Assembly (NCBI GenBank): GCA_963845485.1 | Contig: CAWJSI010000014.1 | Span: 62,001-126,000, forward strand | DNA length: 64,000 nucleotides | Source: Bog-756 sp963845485 | GTDB lineage: Bacteria; Actinomycetota; Acidimicrobiia; Acidimicrobiales; RAAP-2 | Direction of reading: 5' to 3' | In this document: piece after piece, positions 25,808-33,268 of the stretch | Position numbering within the stretch: the first letter of the stretch is position 1 | Layout of the letters: each line of letters starts with the position of its first letter | Position numbers and translations under genes: made by a program | Notes under the pieces: generated by a model | The model's input: the letters and a program-made list of their open reading frames with translations, nothing else | Databases searched by the model: none | Told to the model about the DNA's origin: nothing

Positions 25808-27379
25808 TCATGCTCCGGCCGGGGCCGTCGAGCCCTCGTCGACGGGAGCGGTGCCTTGGGCCCCCGGATCCTCTTGCAGTCCGGCCTTCAGCCCGAACAG
25901 CCCCACCACGGCGGCCACGGCCATGACCAGGGCCATCCCGTAGAGCACACTCCGGGTGGCATAGGCGAAGTCCAGTCGGTAGAAGTGCGGGATCGACGAC
26001 ACGCTGGCGCTGCTGCCGCCCTGGGACTGGGCCAGCCGCGCCGCTTCGGTCATGGCCTGGCCCTTCGACAGGCCCTGGGCCTCGAGTGACGAGGTCAGGT
26101 GGGACCGCATGGTGGTGACCAGCACGGTGCCGAGTATGGCCAGGCCCAGGCTGGCCGCGTAGTTCCTGACCGTCTGGGTGATGCCGGTGGCCTCGCCGTA
26201 GGACAGCCGGGAGGCCCGGTTGACGGCGTCGGTGCTGGCCGGCCCGAGCATGAAGCCCATGCCGGCGCCGGCCAGGATGACGAACCACTGCTGGGAGTGG
26301 AAGCTGAGGGCGGTCACCTTGCCGGCCCACAGGTAGAAGCCCACGGCGGCCAGGATGCAACCGAGCACGACGGGGCGCTTGGCCCCGCCCTTGTCCAGCA
26401 TCCGGCCGCCGATCTGGGCGGCGATGACGAAGCCGATGAAGAAGTACAAGAGGAACAGGCCGGCCTCCGAGGCCGTCTTGGCCAGGGAGATCTGGGCGTA
26501 CTCGCTGGCGAAGAAGAACACGGGGACGAAGGCCAACATGGAGATCCCAAGGACCAGGTTCTCGATCAGGAACGGCCGGATCCGGAAGATGCGCACCTGC
26601 ATGAGCGGGGACTCGGTGCGCAGCTCCACCAGTCCGAAGACGACCAGCAGCACGAGGCCGGCGGCGATGCACAGGCTGGTGCCGGGGTTGCTCCAGCCCC
26701 AGATGGAGGACTGCTGGAAACCGAAGACGCTGAGGCCCACGCCCGAGGCGATGAGCACGAGGCCCCGGTAGTCCATCCGGGCTGCCTGGTAGGAGGTGAC
26801 TGGCTTGGACACCACGATGAGGACCAGGGCGATGATGGCCACGGGGATGTTGACCCAGAAGATGGCCCGCCAGGTCCACTGGGTCAGGTAGCCCCCGAGG
26901 ATGGGCCCCACCGCGGTCAGCCCGCCGGCGATGCCGAAGAAGGTGGCAAGGGCCTTGCCCCGCTCCCGCAAGGGGAACGTCTGGACCACGATGGCCAGGG
27001 CGGCGGGGAACATGATGGCCCCGCCCAGTCCCTGGACGGCCCGGAAGGTCACGATCCACGCCTCGGCCAGGCTGCCCTTGGGCGTGAGCCCGCACATGGT
27101 CGACGCCGCGGCGAAGATGATCACGCCGAGCGTGGCCATCTTGCGGTGCCCGACGGTGTCGGCCAGGCGGCCACCGAAGGCGAAGAAGGCGGCCAGGGAG
27201 AGCAGGTAGGCGTTGACCGCCCACTGGACGCCGGTGGCGGAGAGGCCCAGCTCCTTTTGGATCTCGGGCACGGCGATCGACACGATGGTCTGATCGATGA
27301 AGGTCATGGCGACGGCGAAGATCATCGCCGCCAGGATCAGGTTCTTCGATCCTCCCCCTGATGGACCACTGCTCGGCAC
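25808..27379 (-). CDS. MFS transporter, DHA2 (14-TM drug exporter) family
   Basis: 523 residues with about 14 hydrophobic segments. The first reads AAMIFAVAMTFIDQTIVSIA, containing the DHA2 D(x)TIVN/S-type motif; GRLADTVGHRKMATLG is the MFS loop 2-3 motif A, and GGLTAVGPILGGYLTQWTWR is the motif C exporter signature with the WRAIFWVN continuation typical of EmrB/QacA relatives. It probably extrudes hydrophobic compounds by proton antiport. The start is GTG 27379, with GGGGAGG upstream; the longer frame is Pro/Ser-rich and unlikely. Divergent from the SDR gene at 27505. Confidence 0.92.
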   Translation of the reverse strand: MPSSGPSGGGSKNLILAAMIFAVAMTFIDQTIVSIAVPEIQKELGLSATGVQWAVNAYLLSLAAFFAFGGRLADTVGHRKMATLGVIIFAAASTMCGLTPKGSLAEAWIVTFRAVQGLGGAIMFPAALAIVVQTFPLRERGKALATFFGIAGGLTAVGPILGGYLTQWTWRAIFWVNIPVAIIALVLIVVSKPVTSYQAARMDYRGLVLIASGVGLSVFGFQQSSIWGWSNPGTSLCIAAGLVLLVVFGLVELRTESPLMQVRIFRIRPFLIENLVLGISMLAFVPVFFFASEYAQISLAKTASEAGLFLLYFFIGFVIAAQIGGRMLDKGGAKRPVVLGCILAAVGFYLWAGKVTALSFHSQQWFVILAGAGMGFMLGPASTDAVNRASRLSYGEATGITQTVRNYAASLGLAILGTVLVTTMRSHLTSSLEAQGLSKGQAMTEAARLAQSQGGSSASVSSIPHFYRLDFAYATRSVLYGMALVMAVAAVVGLFGLKAGLQEDPGAQGTAPVDEGSTAPAGA

Positions 27380-27410
27380 GTTGGACCTCCCCTGGTGCGA
27401 ACCTCCGCCG

Positions 27411-27428
27411 GGCGGTTGTGTGACCGCC
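27411..27428. promoter_or_regulatory. candidate operator in the MFS / SDR divergent promoter
   Basis: GGCGGT (27411-27416) and ACCGCC (27423-27428) form a perfect inverted repeat with a 6-base spacer in the 125-base gap between the divergent exporter and SDR genes. Exporters of this type are commonly controlled by a TetR- or MarR-type repressor, but none is encoded next to it. GC-rich palindromes arise easily in this genome, so confidence is low. Confidence 0.25.
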
Positions 27429-27504
27429 AACTGTACCGACGGCCCGGGCGCCGACGACGGACCACCGGCCCACACCTGACGGGCCGACGCCGTACAGTCT
27501 GGCC

Positions 27505-28260
27505 ATGACACCACCCCGATTCACCGGACGCCGCGCCCTTGTGACCGGAGCGGCCTCGGGCATCGGGCGGGCCACGGCCGTTCGGCTGGCCGACGAGGGT
27601 GCCCGCGTCGTAGCCGTCGACGTCAACGCCGAAGCACTGGCCGGGCTGACCGTCGGCGACGCCGCAGCCGGTGGATCGATCATCACCCTCCCCGGGGACG
27701 TCGCAACCGAACAGGGGGTCATGGCCATCGTCACCGGTGCCGCCGACCAACTGGGCGGCCTCGATGTGGTGGTCAACGTGGCCGGCGTCCTTTCGTTCTC
27801 CCACACCCACGAGGTCACCCTCGACGAGTGGAGCCGACTGATCGCCATCAACCTGACCGGGACCTTCCTCATGTGCCGGGAGTCCCTCCCCCACCTGTTG
27901 GCCAGCGGCGGGAACATCGTCAACCTGGCCTCCACGGCGGCCCACGCCGGTCAGCCCTGGGCCACGGCTTACGTGGCCTCCAAAGGCGGGGTGCTCGCCC
28001 TCACCCGCTCACTGGCCGTCGAGTACGCCGCCCAGGGCCTGCGGGTCAACAGCATCAGCCCAGGGGCCATCGACACCCCGATCACCGGCGCCTTCCATCT
28101 GCCCGACGGGGCGGACATCAAGCTTCTCGGACGGGTGACGCCCCTCGGGCCGTTCGGGACCCCCGAGGGGATCGCGGCGGCCATCGCCTATGTGGCCTCC
28201 GACGAGGCCTCCCACATGAACGGGGCCGACCTGCTCATCGACGGGGCCACGCTGGCCTGA
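27505..28260 (+). CDS. short-chain dehydrogenase/reductase
   Basis: 251 residues, classical SDR: cofactor motif TGAASGIGRA, VVVNVAGV for the NNAG region, catalytic Ser in LASTAAHAG, and YVASKGG (Tyr and Lys of YxxxK), then NSISPGAIDTP. The Asp at the end of the second strand (VVAVDVNAE) favours NAD over NADP. The substrate is unknown. ATG 27505. It converges on the SnoaL-like gene, with 37 bases between the stops. Confidence 0.92.
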   Translation: MTPPRFTGRRALVTGAASGIGRATAVRLADEGARVVAVDVNAEALAGLTVGDAAAGGSIITLPGDVATEQGVMAIVTGAADQLGGLDVVVNVAGVLSFSHTHEVTLDEWSRLIAINLTGTFLMCRESLPHLLASGGNIVNLASTAAHAGQPWATAYVASKGGVLALTRSLAVEYAAQGLRVNSISPGAIDTPITGAFHLPDGADIKLLGRVTPLGPFGTPEGIAAAIAYVASDEASHMNGADLLIDGATLA

Positions 28261-28297
28261 CCGGCCCGGTTGGGCCAGGCGCCGGCGGCGTCTCGGA

Positions 28298-28789
28298 TCA
28301 GCCGAGGGTCGAGCGCCCGTCGGTGGCCCACCAGTCGGCGGTCAACTTGATGCCGGCGATGGACGCGCGGGGCATCAACTCCTCATAGGAGCGCTTGTAG
28401 CCGGTGTGGAGGATGAGCCACGTGCCGTCCCGCTTCACGTACCGGTCGGTGTAGAAGGCCGCTCCCTGGACGTTGATACCGATGTCGGTGAGGATCACGA
28501 CGTCCTCCAGGGCCCACACCCCGGTGGCCTCGTCAGGCCCGGTGAGGTCGATCTCGGGGTGATGGCACCGGTGGCTGGACAGCATGGTGGTGGCACCCAT
28601 GGAGGCCCGCAGGAACTCCAAGATGGCGTCCCGGTCCCCGAACTCGTAGAGGCCGCCGCCGTAGCGGGCGGTGGCCTCGGGCACGAAGCAGGTCTCGATT
28701 TCGTCCCACAGCTTCTGGTCGAGGCACCGGAGGTACTTGTACTTGAGCCGCTTGATCAGTTCGATCTCGACGAGGTCTTCGGGGGTCAT
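28298..28789 (-). CDS. SnoaL-like (NTF2-fold) protein
   Basis: 163 residues with the alpha+beta cone pattern: LIKRLKYKYLRCLDQKLWDE at the N-terminus, FVPEATARYGGG, FLRASMG, SSHRCHHPEIDL, and paired strands AAFYTDRYVKRDGTWLILHTGYKR. Family members include polyketide cyclases, steroid isomerase/dehydratase-like enzymes and small binding proteins. Third gene of the operon SDR - reductase - SnoaL-like, which suggests action on the same substrate. ATG 28789 follows AGGAGCGACC. Confidence 0.82.
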   Translation of the reverse strand: MTPEDLVEIELIKRLKYKYLRCLDQKLWDEIETCFVPEATARYGGGLYEFGDRDAILEFLRASMGATTMLSSHRCHHPEIDLTGPDEATGVWALEDVVILTDIGINVQGAAFYTDRYVKRDGTWLILHTGYKRSYEELMPRASIAGIKLTADWWATDGRSTLG

Positions 28790-28853
28790 GGTCGCTCCTG
28801 GGGCTGCAGTCGTTGGGGTGGCGGTGTGGCGGGTGCGCCGGCACGGTCCGGGG

Positions 28854-29933
28854 TCACCGGATGGTGCCCACGCCCGGAATGAGAGGAAGGTCGAGTGCGG
28901 TCACCCAACCCGGCGGCAGGGCGTTGACCGCGGGGACGGCGTTCAGGGCCCGCAGGCCGGTGGCCAGGCAGCCGGCGGCGGCGGCGTCCCGGCCGCTGCC
29001 GTCGGTGAACCGGAACGCCGTCTCCTGGGTGATCGAAGGGGAGCCGTCGATCACCACCCGGTAGACGTCGTCTTTCGTGCCCCGGGGCCAGTCGGGGGCG
29101 GCGTCGGTCCCCACCCGGTTGATGTGCTCGAGACAGATCCGGGGCTCGCCGTGGTAGATGCCGTTGACGGTGAAGCGGATGGCGGCCACCTCACCCGGGT
29201 TGATCACGCCCTTGGCCGTGGTGATGGTGGTATCGGTGACCCACTTCTCCCACGTCGAGGTGATCTCGTCGAGCTCGATGCCCACGGCGTGGGCCATCAT
29301 CGGCACGGTGGCCCCCCAGGACATGACGAGGATCTCGGTGTGCTCCAGCAGGGGCACATACTCGGGCGGGCGGCCGATGCCCATCTCGTCCTCGTAGTCA
29401 CCCTCGTAGTTGATGTAGTCGAGGATCTCGAGGGCCCGCACCTGTCGGACCTCTCCGCACAGGCCCATCAGGGTCATCGGGAAGAGGTCGTTGGCAAAAC
29501 CTGGATCGATGCCGGTGGTGAAACACGACGACCCGCCGGCGGTGCAGGCCTCGGTGATGGGGTCGACCCAGCTCGGCGGGATCTGCGCCATGGTCGGCCA
29601 CACCCACGGCGTCATGGCCGTGGAGCACACGTCGATGCCGGCCCGAAGGAAGGCGCTCATGTCCCGGATGTTCTCGTTGGCATGGGCCGCGGTCGGCCCG
29701 TAGTGGACGAGGGCGTCGGGTCGCAGGGCGACCAGCGCCTCGAGATCGTCGGTGCAGACCACGCCCACCGGTCCGATCCCACACAGCTCACCGGCGTCCT
29801 GGCCAACCTTGTCGGGGTTGCTCACGCCCACCCCCACCAGCTCGAAGCCAGGATGTCGGACGATCTCGGGGATGACCATCTTTCCCACGAAGCCTGTGCC
29901 CCAGACCACCACCCGCTTGGGTCCCCCGCTCAT
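28854..29933 (-). CDS. dihydrodipicolinate-reductase-like NAD(P)-dependent oxidoreductase
   Basis: 359 residues with an N-terminal Rossmann nucleotide-binding motif (RVVVWGTGFVGKMVIPEI) and a DapB/amine-dehydrogenase-like C-terminal domain (GSSCFTTGIDPGFANDLFP; ITSTWEKWVTDTTI). This group is common in actinobacterial steroid and terpene catabolic clusters but is not DapB proper: it is longer and lacks the DapB lysine motif as far as I can see. ATG 29933 overlaps the TGA of the upstream SDR (ATGA), so the two are coupled. Confidence 0.8.
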   Translation of the reverse strand: MSGGPKRVVVWGTGFVGKMVIPEIVRHPGFELVGVGVSNPDKVGQDAGELCGIGPVGVVCTDDLEALVALRPDALVHYGPTAAHANENIRDMSAFLRAGIDVCSTAMTPWVWPTMAQIPPSWVDPITEACTAGGSSCFTTGIDPGFANDLFPMTLMGLCGEVRQVRALEILDYINYEGDYEDEMGIGRPPEYVPLLEHTEILVMSWGATVPMMAHAVGIELDEITSTWEKWVTDTTITTAKGVINPGEVAAIRFTVNGIYHGEPRICLEHINRVGTDAAPDWPRGTKDDVYRVVIDGSPSITQETAFRFTDGSGRDAAAAGCLATGLRALNAVPAVNALPPGWVTALDLPLIPGVGTIR

Positions 29934-30709
29934 CGCATCATCTCCCCGGAGTTGACCATCAGATGCTGCCCGGTGACCGCCTTGGCGTAGTCCGAGGCGA
30001 AGAAGACGGCCACGTCGGCCACCTCGCCGTCCTCGGTCATCCGGCGCAACGGGAACTTGCCCACGATGCCCTCGAGCACCTCGGCGGGCTCCACGCCCTG
30101 GTTGGCCGCCGTGCCGTTCACATACAGCTCCACGTTCGGACCCCACATCCACGAGGGCACCACCATGTTGCAGCGGATGTTGTCGGCACCGAGCTCGTCG
30201 GCCAGGTAGTACATGGCCGAGAGCAGGGCGCCCTTGGACGCCGCATACCCACTCTGGGGGAGCGCAGGTTGGAACATGGACTGGGAGCCGATCAGCACCA
30301 CCGATCCCCCGCCACCCGCCTTCATGGCCGTGGCCACCGGGCGCAGGACGGTGAGGGCTCCGATGACGTTGGTCTCGAAGGCCTTGCGCCACGCCTCGAA
30401 GCGGAGGTCGTGGAGACCTCCCCACACGTTCTCGTACGCCGCCACCTGGATCAGGGCGTCCACCGAGCCAAACCGGTCAAGGGCGTGTCTGACCAGCGCG
30501 TCGCACGAGTCTGCGTCGGTGATGTCGGTGACATGGGTGGTCACACGCTCGCCGCTCGGGTCGAGTTCGGCGGCGGTCTTCTCGAGGGTGTCGGCAGTCC
30601 GGGCGGCCAGCACCACGTTGGCCCCGTCCCGCAAGGAGCTGGTGGCGCACTCGCGACCCAGGCCCCCGCCCACACCCGTCACGATGACGGTCTTTCCGTT
30701 GAGGATCAT
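29930..30709 (-). CDS. short-chain dehydrogenase/reductase, first gene of a catabolic-looking operon
   Basis: 259 residues. TGVGGGLGRE cofactor motif, VAAYENVWGG in place of the usual NNAG, Ser in LIGSQSMFQP, YAASKGA catalytic pair, and C-terminal FFASDYAKAVTGQHLMVNSG. The changed NNAG region (QVAAYENV) is unusual. ATG 30709 follows AAGGGGGG. It heads SDR - reductase - SnoaL-like; a KstR-like palindrome sits 26 bases upstream. Confidence 0.9.
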   Translation of the reverse strand: MILNGKTVIVTGVGGGLGRECATSSLRDGANVVLAARTADTLEKTAAELDPSGERVTTHVTDITDADSCDALVRHALDRFGSVDALIQVAAYENVWGGLHDLRFEAWRKAFETNVIGALTVLRPVATAMKAGGGGSVVLIGSQSMFQPALPQSGYAASKGALLSAMYYLADELGADNIRCNMVVPSWMWGPNVELYVNGTAANQGVEPAEVLEGIVGKFPLRRMTEDGEVADVAVFFASDYAKAVTGQHLMVNSGEMMR

Positions 30710-30734
30710 CCCCCCCTTCTAGACCATTTCAGGG

Positions 30735-30748
30735 TGGAACGCGTTCCA
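30735..30748. promoter_or_regulatory. KstR-like TetR operator palindrome
   Basis: TGGAACGCGTTCCA is a perfect 14-base palindrome and fits TNNAACNNGTTNNA, the pattern of KstR, the TetR-family repressor of cholesterol catabolism in mycobacteria and relatives. It lies in the promoter of the SDR at 30709. The DUF5318 gene is upstream on the same strand, ending 63 bases before it. No TetR gene is present in the window, so the repressor would be encoded elsewhere. Confidence 0.5.
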
Positions 30749-30811
30749 GTTGTCTGGGCTGGCCGTAAGCGCCGGGCCCCCAGCCGTGTGGACGGCCGGC
30801 CGTCCCCGGTC

Positions 30812-31255
30812 CTACAGGCTGGCCCGACCCTTCAGCGGCTTGCGGGCCACCGCCTCGACCCCCGCTCCGGCCGGGTACATACGGGCCAGGTGGTTCCAGG
30901 AGCAGTCGGTGCACACCTCGATGACGTAGCAGACGACCGGGTCCTTGCGCCGCCAATACCGGGTGAGCTCGGCCTTGGTGGCCACGCACCGTCCCCCCGA
31001 GGGCAGTCGAGAGCCGAAGACGAACGTGACTTCGACCAGGTCCGAGGCCTCGCAGATCGGGCACTGCTCCCCGGTGGGCTGGCCCAGGTTGCGGGCCGCC
31101 CGGAGCAGCTCGGGATGGGCGTCACAGACGTCCAGGCGGGAGAGCCGGCCCTTTTTGTACTCGCGGATGATGGCATTGCGGGCGAGCAGGTACTCGACCT
31201 GTCCCCCGGTGGGGGATGTCTGCACTCCGTCCAGCGATCCGGGTCGGAAGGCCAC
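30812..31255 (-). CDS. DUF5318 zinc-ribbon-like protein
   Basis: 147 residues of the actinobacterial DUF5318 family (M. tuberculosis Rv0049 type, from memory). Landmarks are EYLLARNAIIREYKKGRL, LDVCDAHPELLRAARN, a Cys pair EQCPIC, a FVFGSRL strand and a second pair VCTDCSWNHLARMY, which together look like a zinc ribbon. Function is unknown. The start is GTG 31255, placed before the conserved block; the frame is open further upstream but that part is Pro/Gly-rich. As in mycobacteria it lies beside PadR and ino1. Confidence 0.75.
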   Translation of the reverse strand: MAFRPGSLDGVQTSPTGGQVEYLLARNAIIREYKKGRLSRLDVCDAHPELLRAARNLGQPTGEQCPICEASDLVEVTFVFGSRLPSGGRCVATKAELTRYWRRKDPVVCYVIEVCTDCSWNHLARMYPAGAGVEAVARKPLKGRASL

Positions 31256-31381
31256 GGGCCAAGGGTAATCCCTCGGGCACCCGACGGCACCGCCTCCCGG
31301 GCCCGGCGGCACGGTCCCTGGTGCCCGATCCGGTCCCACTCCACCCCGAGACGGCATATGGTGCGCGTCGATGTATTGCAT

Positions 31382-31404
31382 TGATATATCGTTCTGATAT
31401 ATCG
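31382..31404. promoter_or_regulatory. tandem GATATATC operator candidate before padR-ino1
   Basis: TGATATATCG occurs twice, at 31382-31391 and 31395-31404, 13 bases apart; each copy contains the perfect palindrome GATATATC. It is a very AT-rich island in a GC-rich region, 43 bases before the PadR start. PadR regulators bind AT-rich inverted repeats and commonly repress their own operon, so this is the natural operator for padR-ino1. The second copy may also overlap a -10 element. Confidence 0.55.
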
Positions 31405-31447
31405 TGTGGATCATGTACTTGGCGAACACCGGTCAGCGCGGCACCTG

Positions 31448-32122
31448 ATGCTCGAACTGGCCATACTCGGCCTGCTCCAGGAACAGGAGCTCCACGGCTA
31501 CGAGATCCGGCGGCGGCTACGCGATGAGCTGGGTCTGTTCGCCAACATCTCGTTCGGCTCGCTCTATCCGGCGCTCTCCCGTCTGGAGAAGGCCGAGGCC
31601 GTCACGGTGACCGAGTCATCGGGAACGCCCATCGTGGCCCCCCTGCCGTCCACCGGTTCGCTCGGCGGCGAGCGGGCCGGCCTCCGGGCCCGACGGGCCG
31701 GCACCACGCGGGGCACCAAGCGCTCCCGCAAGGTGTACCGGATCACCGCCCAGGGACGCGGACTCTTCGAGCAGCTGCTCGACGCCGACGAGCCGGCCGG
31801 CACCGACGACGCCCGAAGCTTCGGGCTGCGGCTGGCCTTCGCCCGCTACCTGGCACCCCAGGCCCGCCTGGCCCTCCTCGAGCGCCGCCGCGCCCAGCTG
31901 ACCCGACGGCTTTCGGTCGACAGGGCCCGGGCCGCCGGCGACCGTCTTGACGTCTATACCCGGTCCCTCGTGGAACACAGCACCGAGGCCACCGAACACG
32001 ACATCGCCTGGCTCGACCGCCTGATCGAGTCGGAACGACAGAAACAGCCCGCACCACGAACCGAAAGCCGCGATCCCCGAGACGGGGACGCCGTGACAGC
32101 AACGAAGGGAATCAACCCATGA
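31448..32122 (+). CDS. PadR-family transcriptional regulator
   Basis: 224 residues. N-terminal winged helix typical of PadR (MLELAILGLLQEQELHGYEI; FANISFGSLYPALSRLEK; KVYRITAQGRGLFEQLL). It contains an insertion of about 40 Gly/Arg/Pro-rich residues between the wing strands, and a C-terminal Arg-rich dimerisation helix region. I take ATG 31448 (MLELAIL) as start; a GTG at 31406 is in frame. It overlaps the ino1 start by 4 bases (ATGA), as in mycobacteria where a PadR gene precedes ino1. Probably controls inositol synthesis through the GATATATC repeats (inference). Confidence 0.88.
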   Translation: MLELAILGLLQEQELHGYEIRRRLRDELGLFANISFGSLYPALSRLEKAEAVTVTESSGTPIVAPLPSTGSLGGERAGLRARRAGTTRGTKRSRKVYRITAQGRGLFEQLLDADEPAGTDDARSFGLRLAFARYLAPQARLALLERRRAQLTRRLSVDRARAAGDRLDVYTRSLVEHSTEATEHDIAWLDRLIESERQKQPAPRTESRDPRDGDAVTATKGINP

Positions 32123-33216
32123 GCACCATCCGCGTGGCCATCGCCGGCGTCGGCAACTGCGCCAGCTCCCTCATCCAGGGTGTCGAGTACTACCGGGAAG
32201 CCGACCCCACCGAGACGGTGCCCGGCCTCATGCACGTGGTGCTCGGGGACTACCACGTGGGCGACCTCGAGTTCGTTGCCGCCTTCGACGCCGACGCCGC
32301 CAAGGTCGGCACCGACCTGGGCAAGGCCATCTTCGCCGGCCAGAACAACACCATCCGCTTCGCCGCCGTGGGCGAGCTGGGCATCACCGTCCAGCGGGGC
32401 CCGACCCTCGACGGGTTCGGCAAGTACTACCGGGAGACGGTCGAGGAGTCGCCGGCCGAGCCGGTCGACGTGGTGGCCGCGCTACGCGAGTCGCGGGCCG
32501 ACGTGCTGGTCAGCTACCTGCCGGTCGGGTCCGAGCAGGCCCAGCGCTTCTACGCCGACGCCTGCCTCCAGGCCGGCGTGGGCTTCGTGAACGCCATCCC
32601 GGTGTTCATCGCCTCGGACCCCGAGTGGGCCCGCCGTTTCCGGGAGGCCGGCCTCCCCATCGTGGGCGACGACATCAAGAGCCAGGTGGGCTCGACCATC
32701 GTGCACCGCATCCTCACCCGGCTCTTCGAGGACCGGGGCCTGGCCCTCGACCACACCTACCAGCTCAACGTGGGCGGGAACATGGACTTCAAGAACATGT
32801 TGGAGCGGGACCGCCTCGAGTCGAAAAAGGTGTCGAAGACCCAGGCCGTCACCAGTCAGATCGAGCACGGCGCCCTGCCCGCCGACGACGTCCACATCGG
32901 CCCCTCGGATCACGTGCCGTGGCTCCATGACCGCAAGTGGGCCTACATCCGGATGGAGGGACGCAACTTCGGCGACGTGCCGCTCAACCTCGAGCTCAAA
33001 CTCGAGGTGTGGGACTCGCCCAACTCGGCCGGCGTGATCATCGACGCCGTCCGTTGCGCCAAGCTGGCCCTCGACCGCGGCATCGGCGGACCGCTGCTCG
33101 GCCCGTCCGCCTACTTCATGAAGTCACCCCCCGTGCAGTTCCACGACGACGTCTGCCATCAGATGGTCGAGGAGTTCGCCGCCGGGAAGCCCAACCCGGT
33201 CTGGCCCGAGGACTGA
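32119..33216 (+). CDS. ino1: inositol-3-phosphate synthase
   Basis: Converts glucose-6-phosphate to myo-inositol-3-phosphate with NAD+, the first step towards phosphatidylinositol and mycothiol in actinobacteria. 365 residues, typical of the short actinobacterial form: N-terminal VAIAGVGNCASSLIQG, the FVNAIPVFIASDPEWARRF segment, GDDIKSQVGSTIVHRIL with the catalytic Lys region, NVGGNMDFKNML, and SPNSAGVIIDAVRCAKLALD. Translationally coupled to PadR. A strong hairpin terminator follows 14 bases after the stop. Confidence 0.97.
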   Translation: MSTIRVAIAGVGNCASSLIQGVEYYREADPTETVPGLMHVVLGDYHVGDLEFVAAFDADAAKVGTDLGKAIFAGQNNTIRFAAVGELGITVQRGPTLDGFGKYYRETVEESPAEPVDVVAALRESRADVLVSYLPVGSEQAQRFYADACLQAGVGFVNAIPVFIASDPEWARRFREAGLPIVGDDIKSQVGSTIVHRILTRLFEDRGLALDHTYQLNVGGNMDFKNMLERDRLESKKVSKTQAVTSQIEHGALPADDVHIGPSDHVPWLHDRKWAYIRMEGRNFGDVPLNLELKLEVWDSPNSAGVIIDAVRCAKLALDRGIGGPLLGPSAYFMKSPPVQFHDDVCHQMVEEFAAGKPNPVWPED

Positions 33217-33230
33217 ACCCGAGAACGGAG

Positions 33231-33268
33231 CCCAGCAGTCCAGATCCCACAGGATCAGGACTGCTGGG
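33231..33268. terminator. bidirectional hairpin terminator between ino1 and pcnA
   Basis: A perfect 11-base stem CCCAGCAGTCC (33231-33241) / GGACTGCTGGG (33258-33268) with a further inner pairing GATCC/GGATC in the loop. It lies 14 bases after the ino1 stop. The convergent pcnA gene ends inside it (stop at 33255-33257), so its last codons form the loop and arm. No long T-run follows, as is common for actinobacterial terminators. Confidence 0.75.

Noticed and set aside
27430..27498. ACTGTAC ... GTACAGT inverted repeat in the MFS/SDR gap
   Set aside because: The halves are more than 50 bases apart, so they are probably unrelated short matches.
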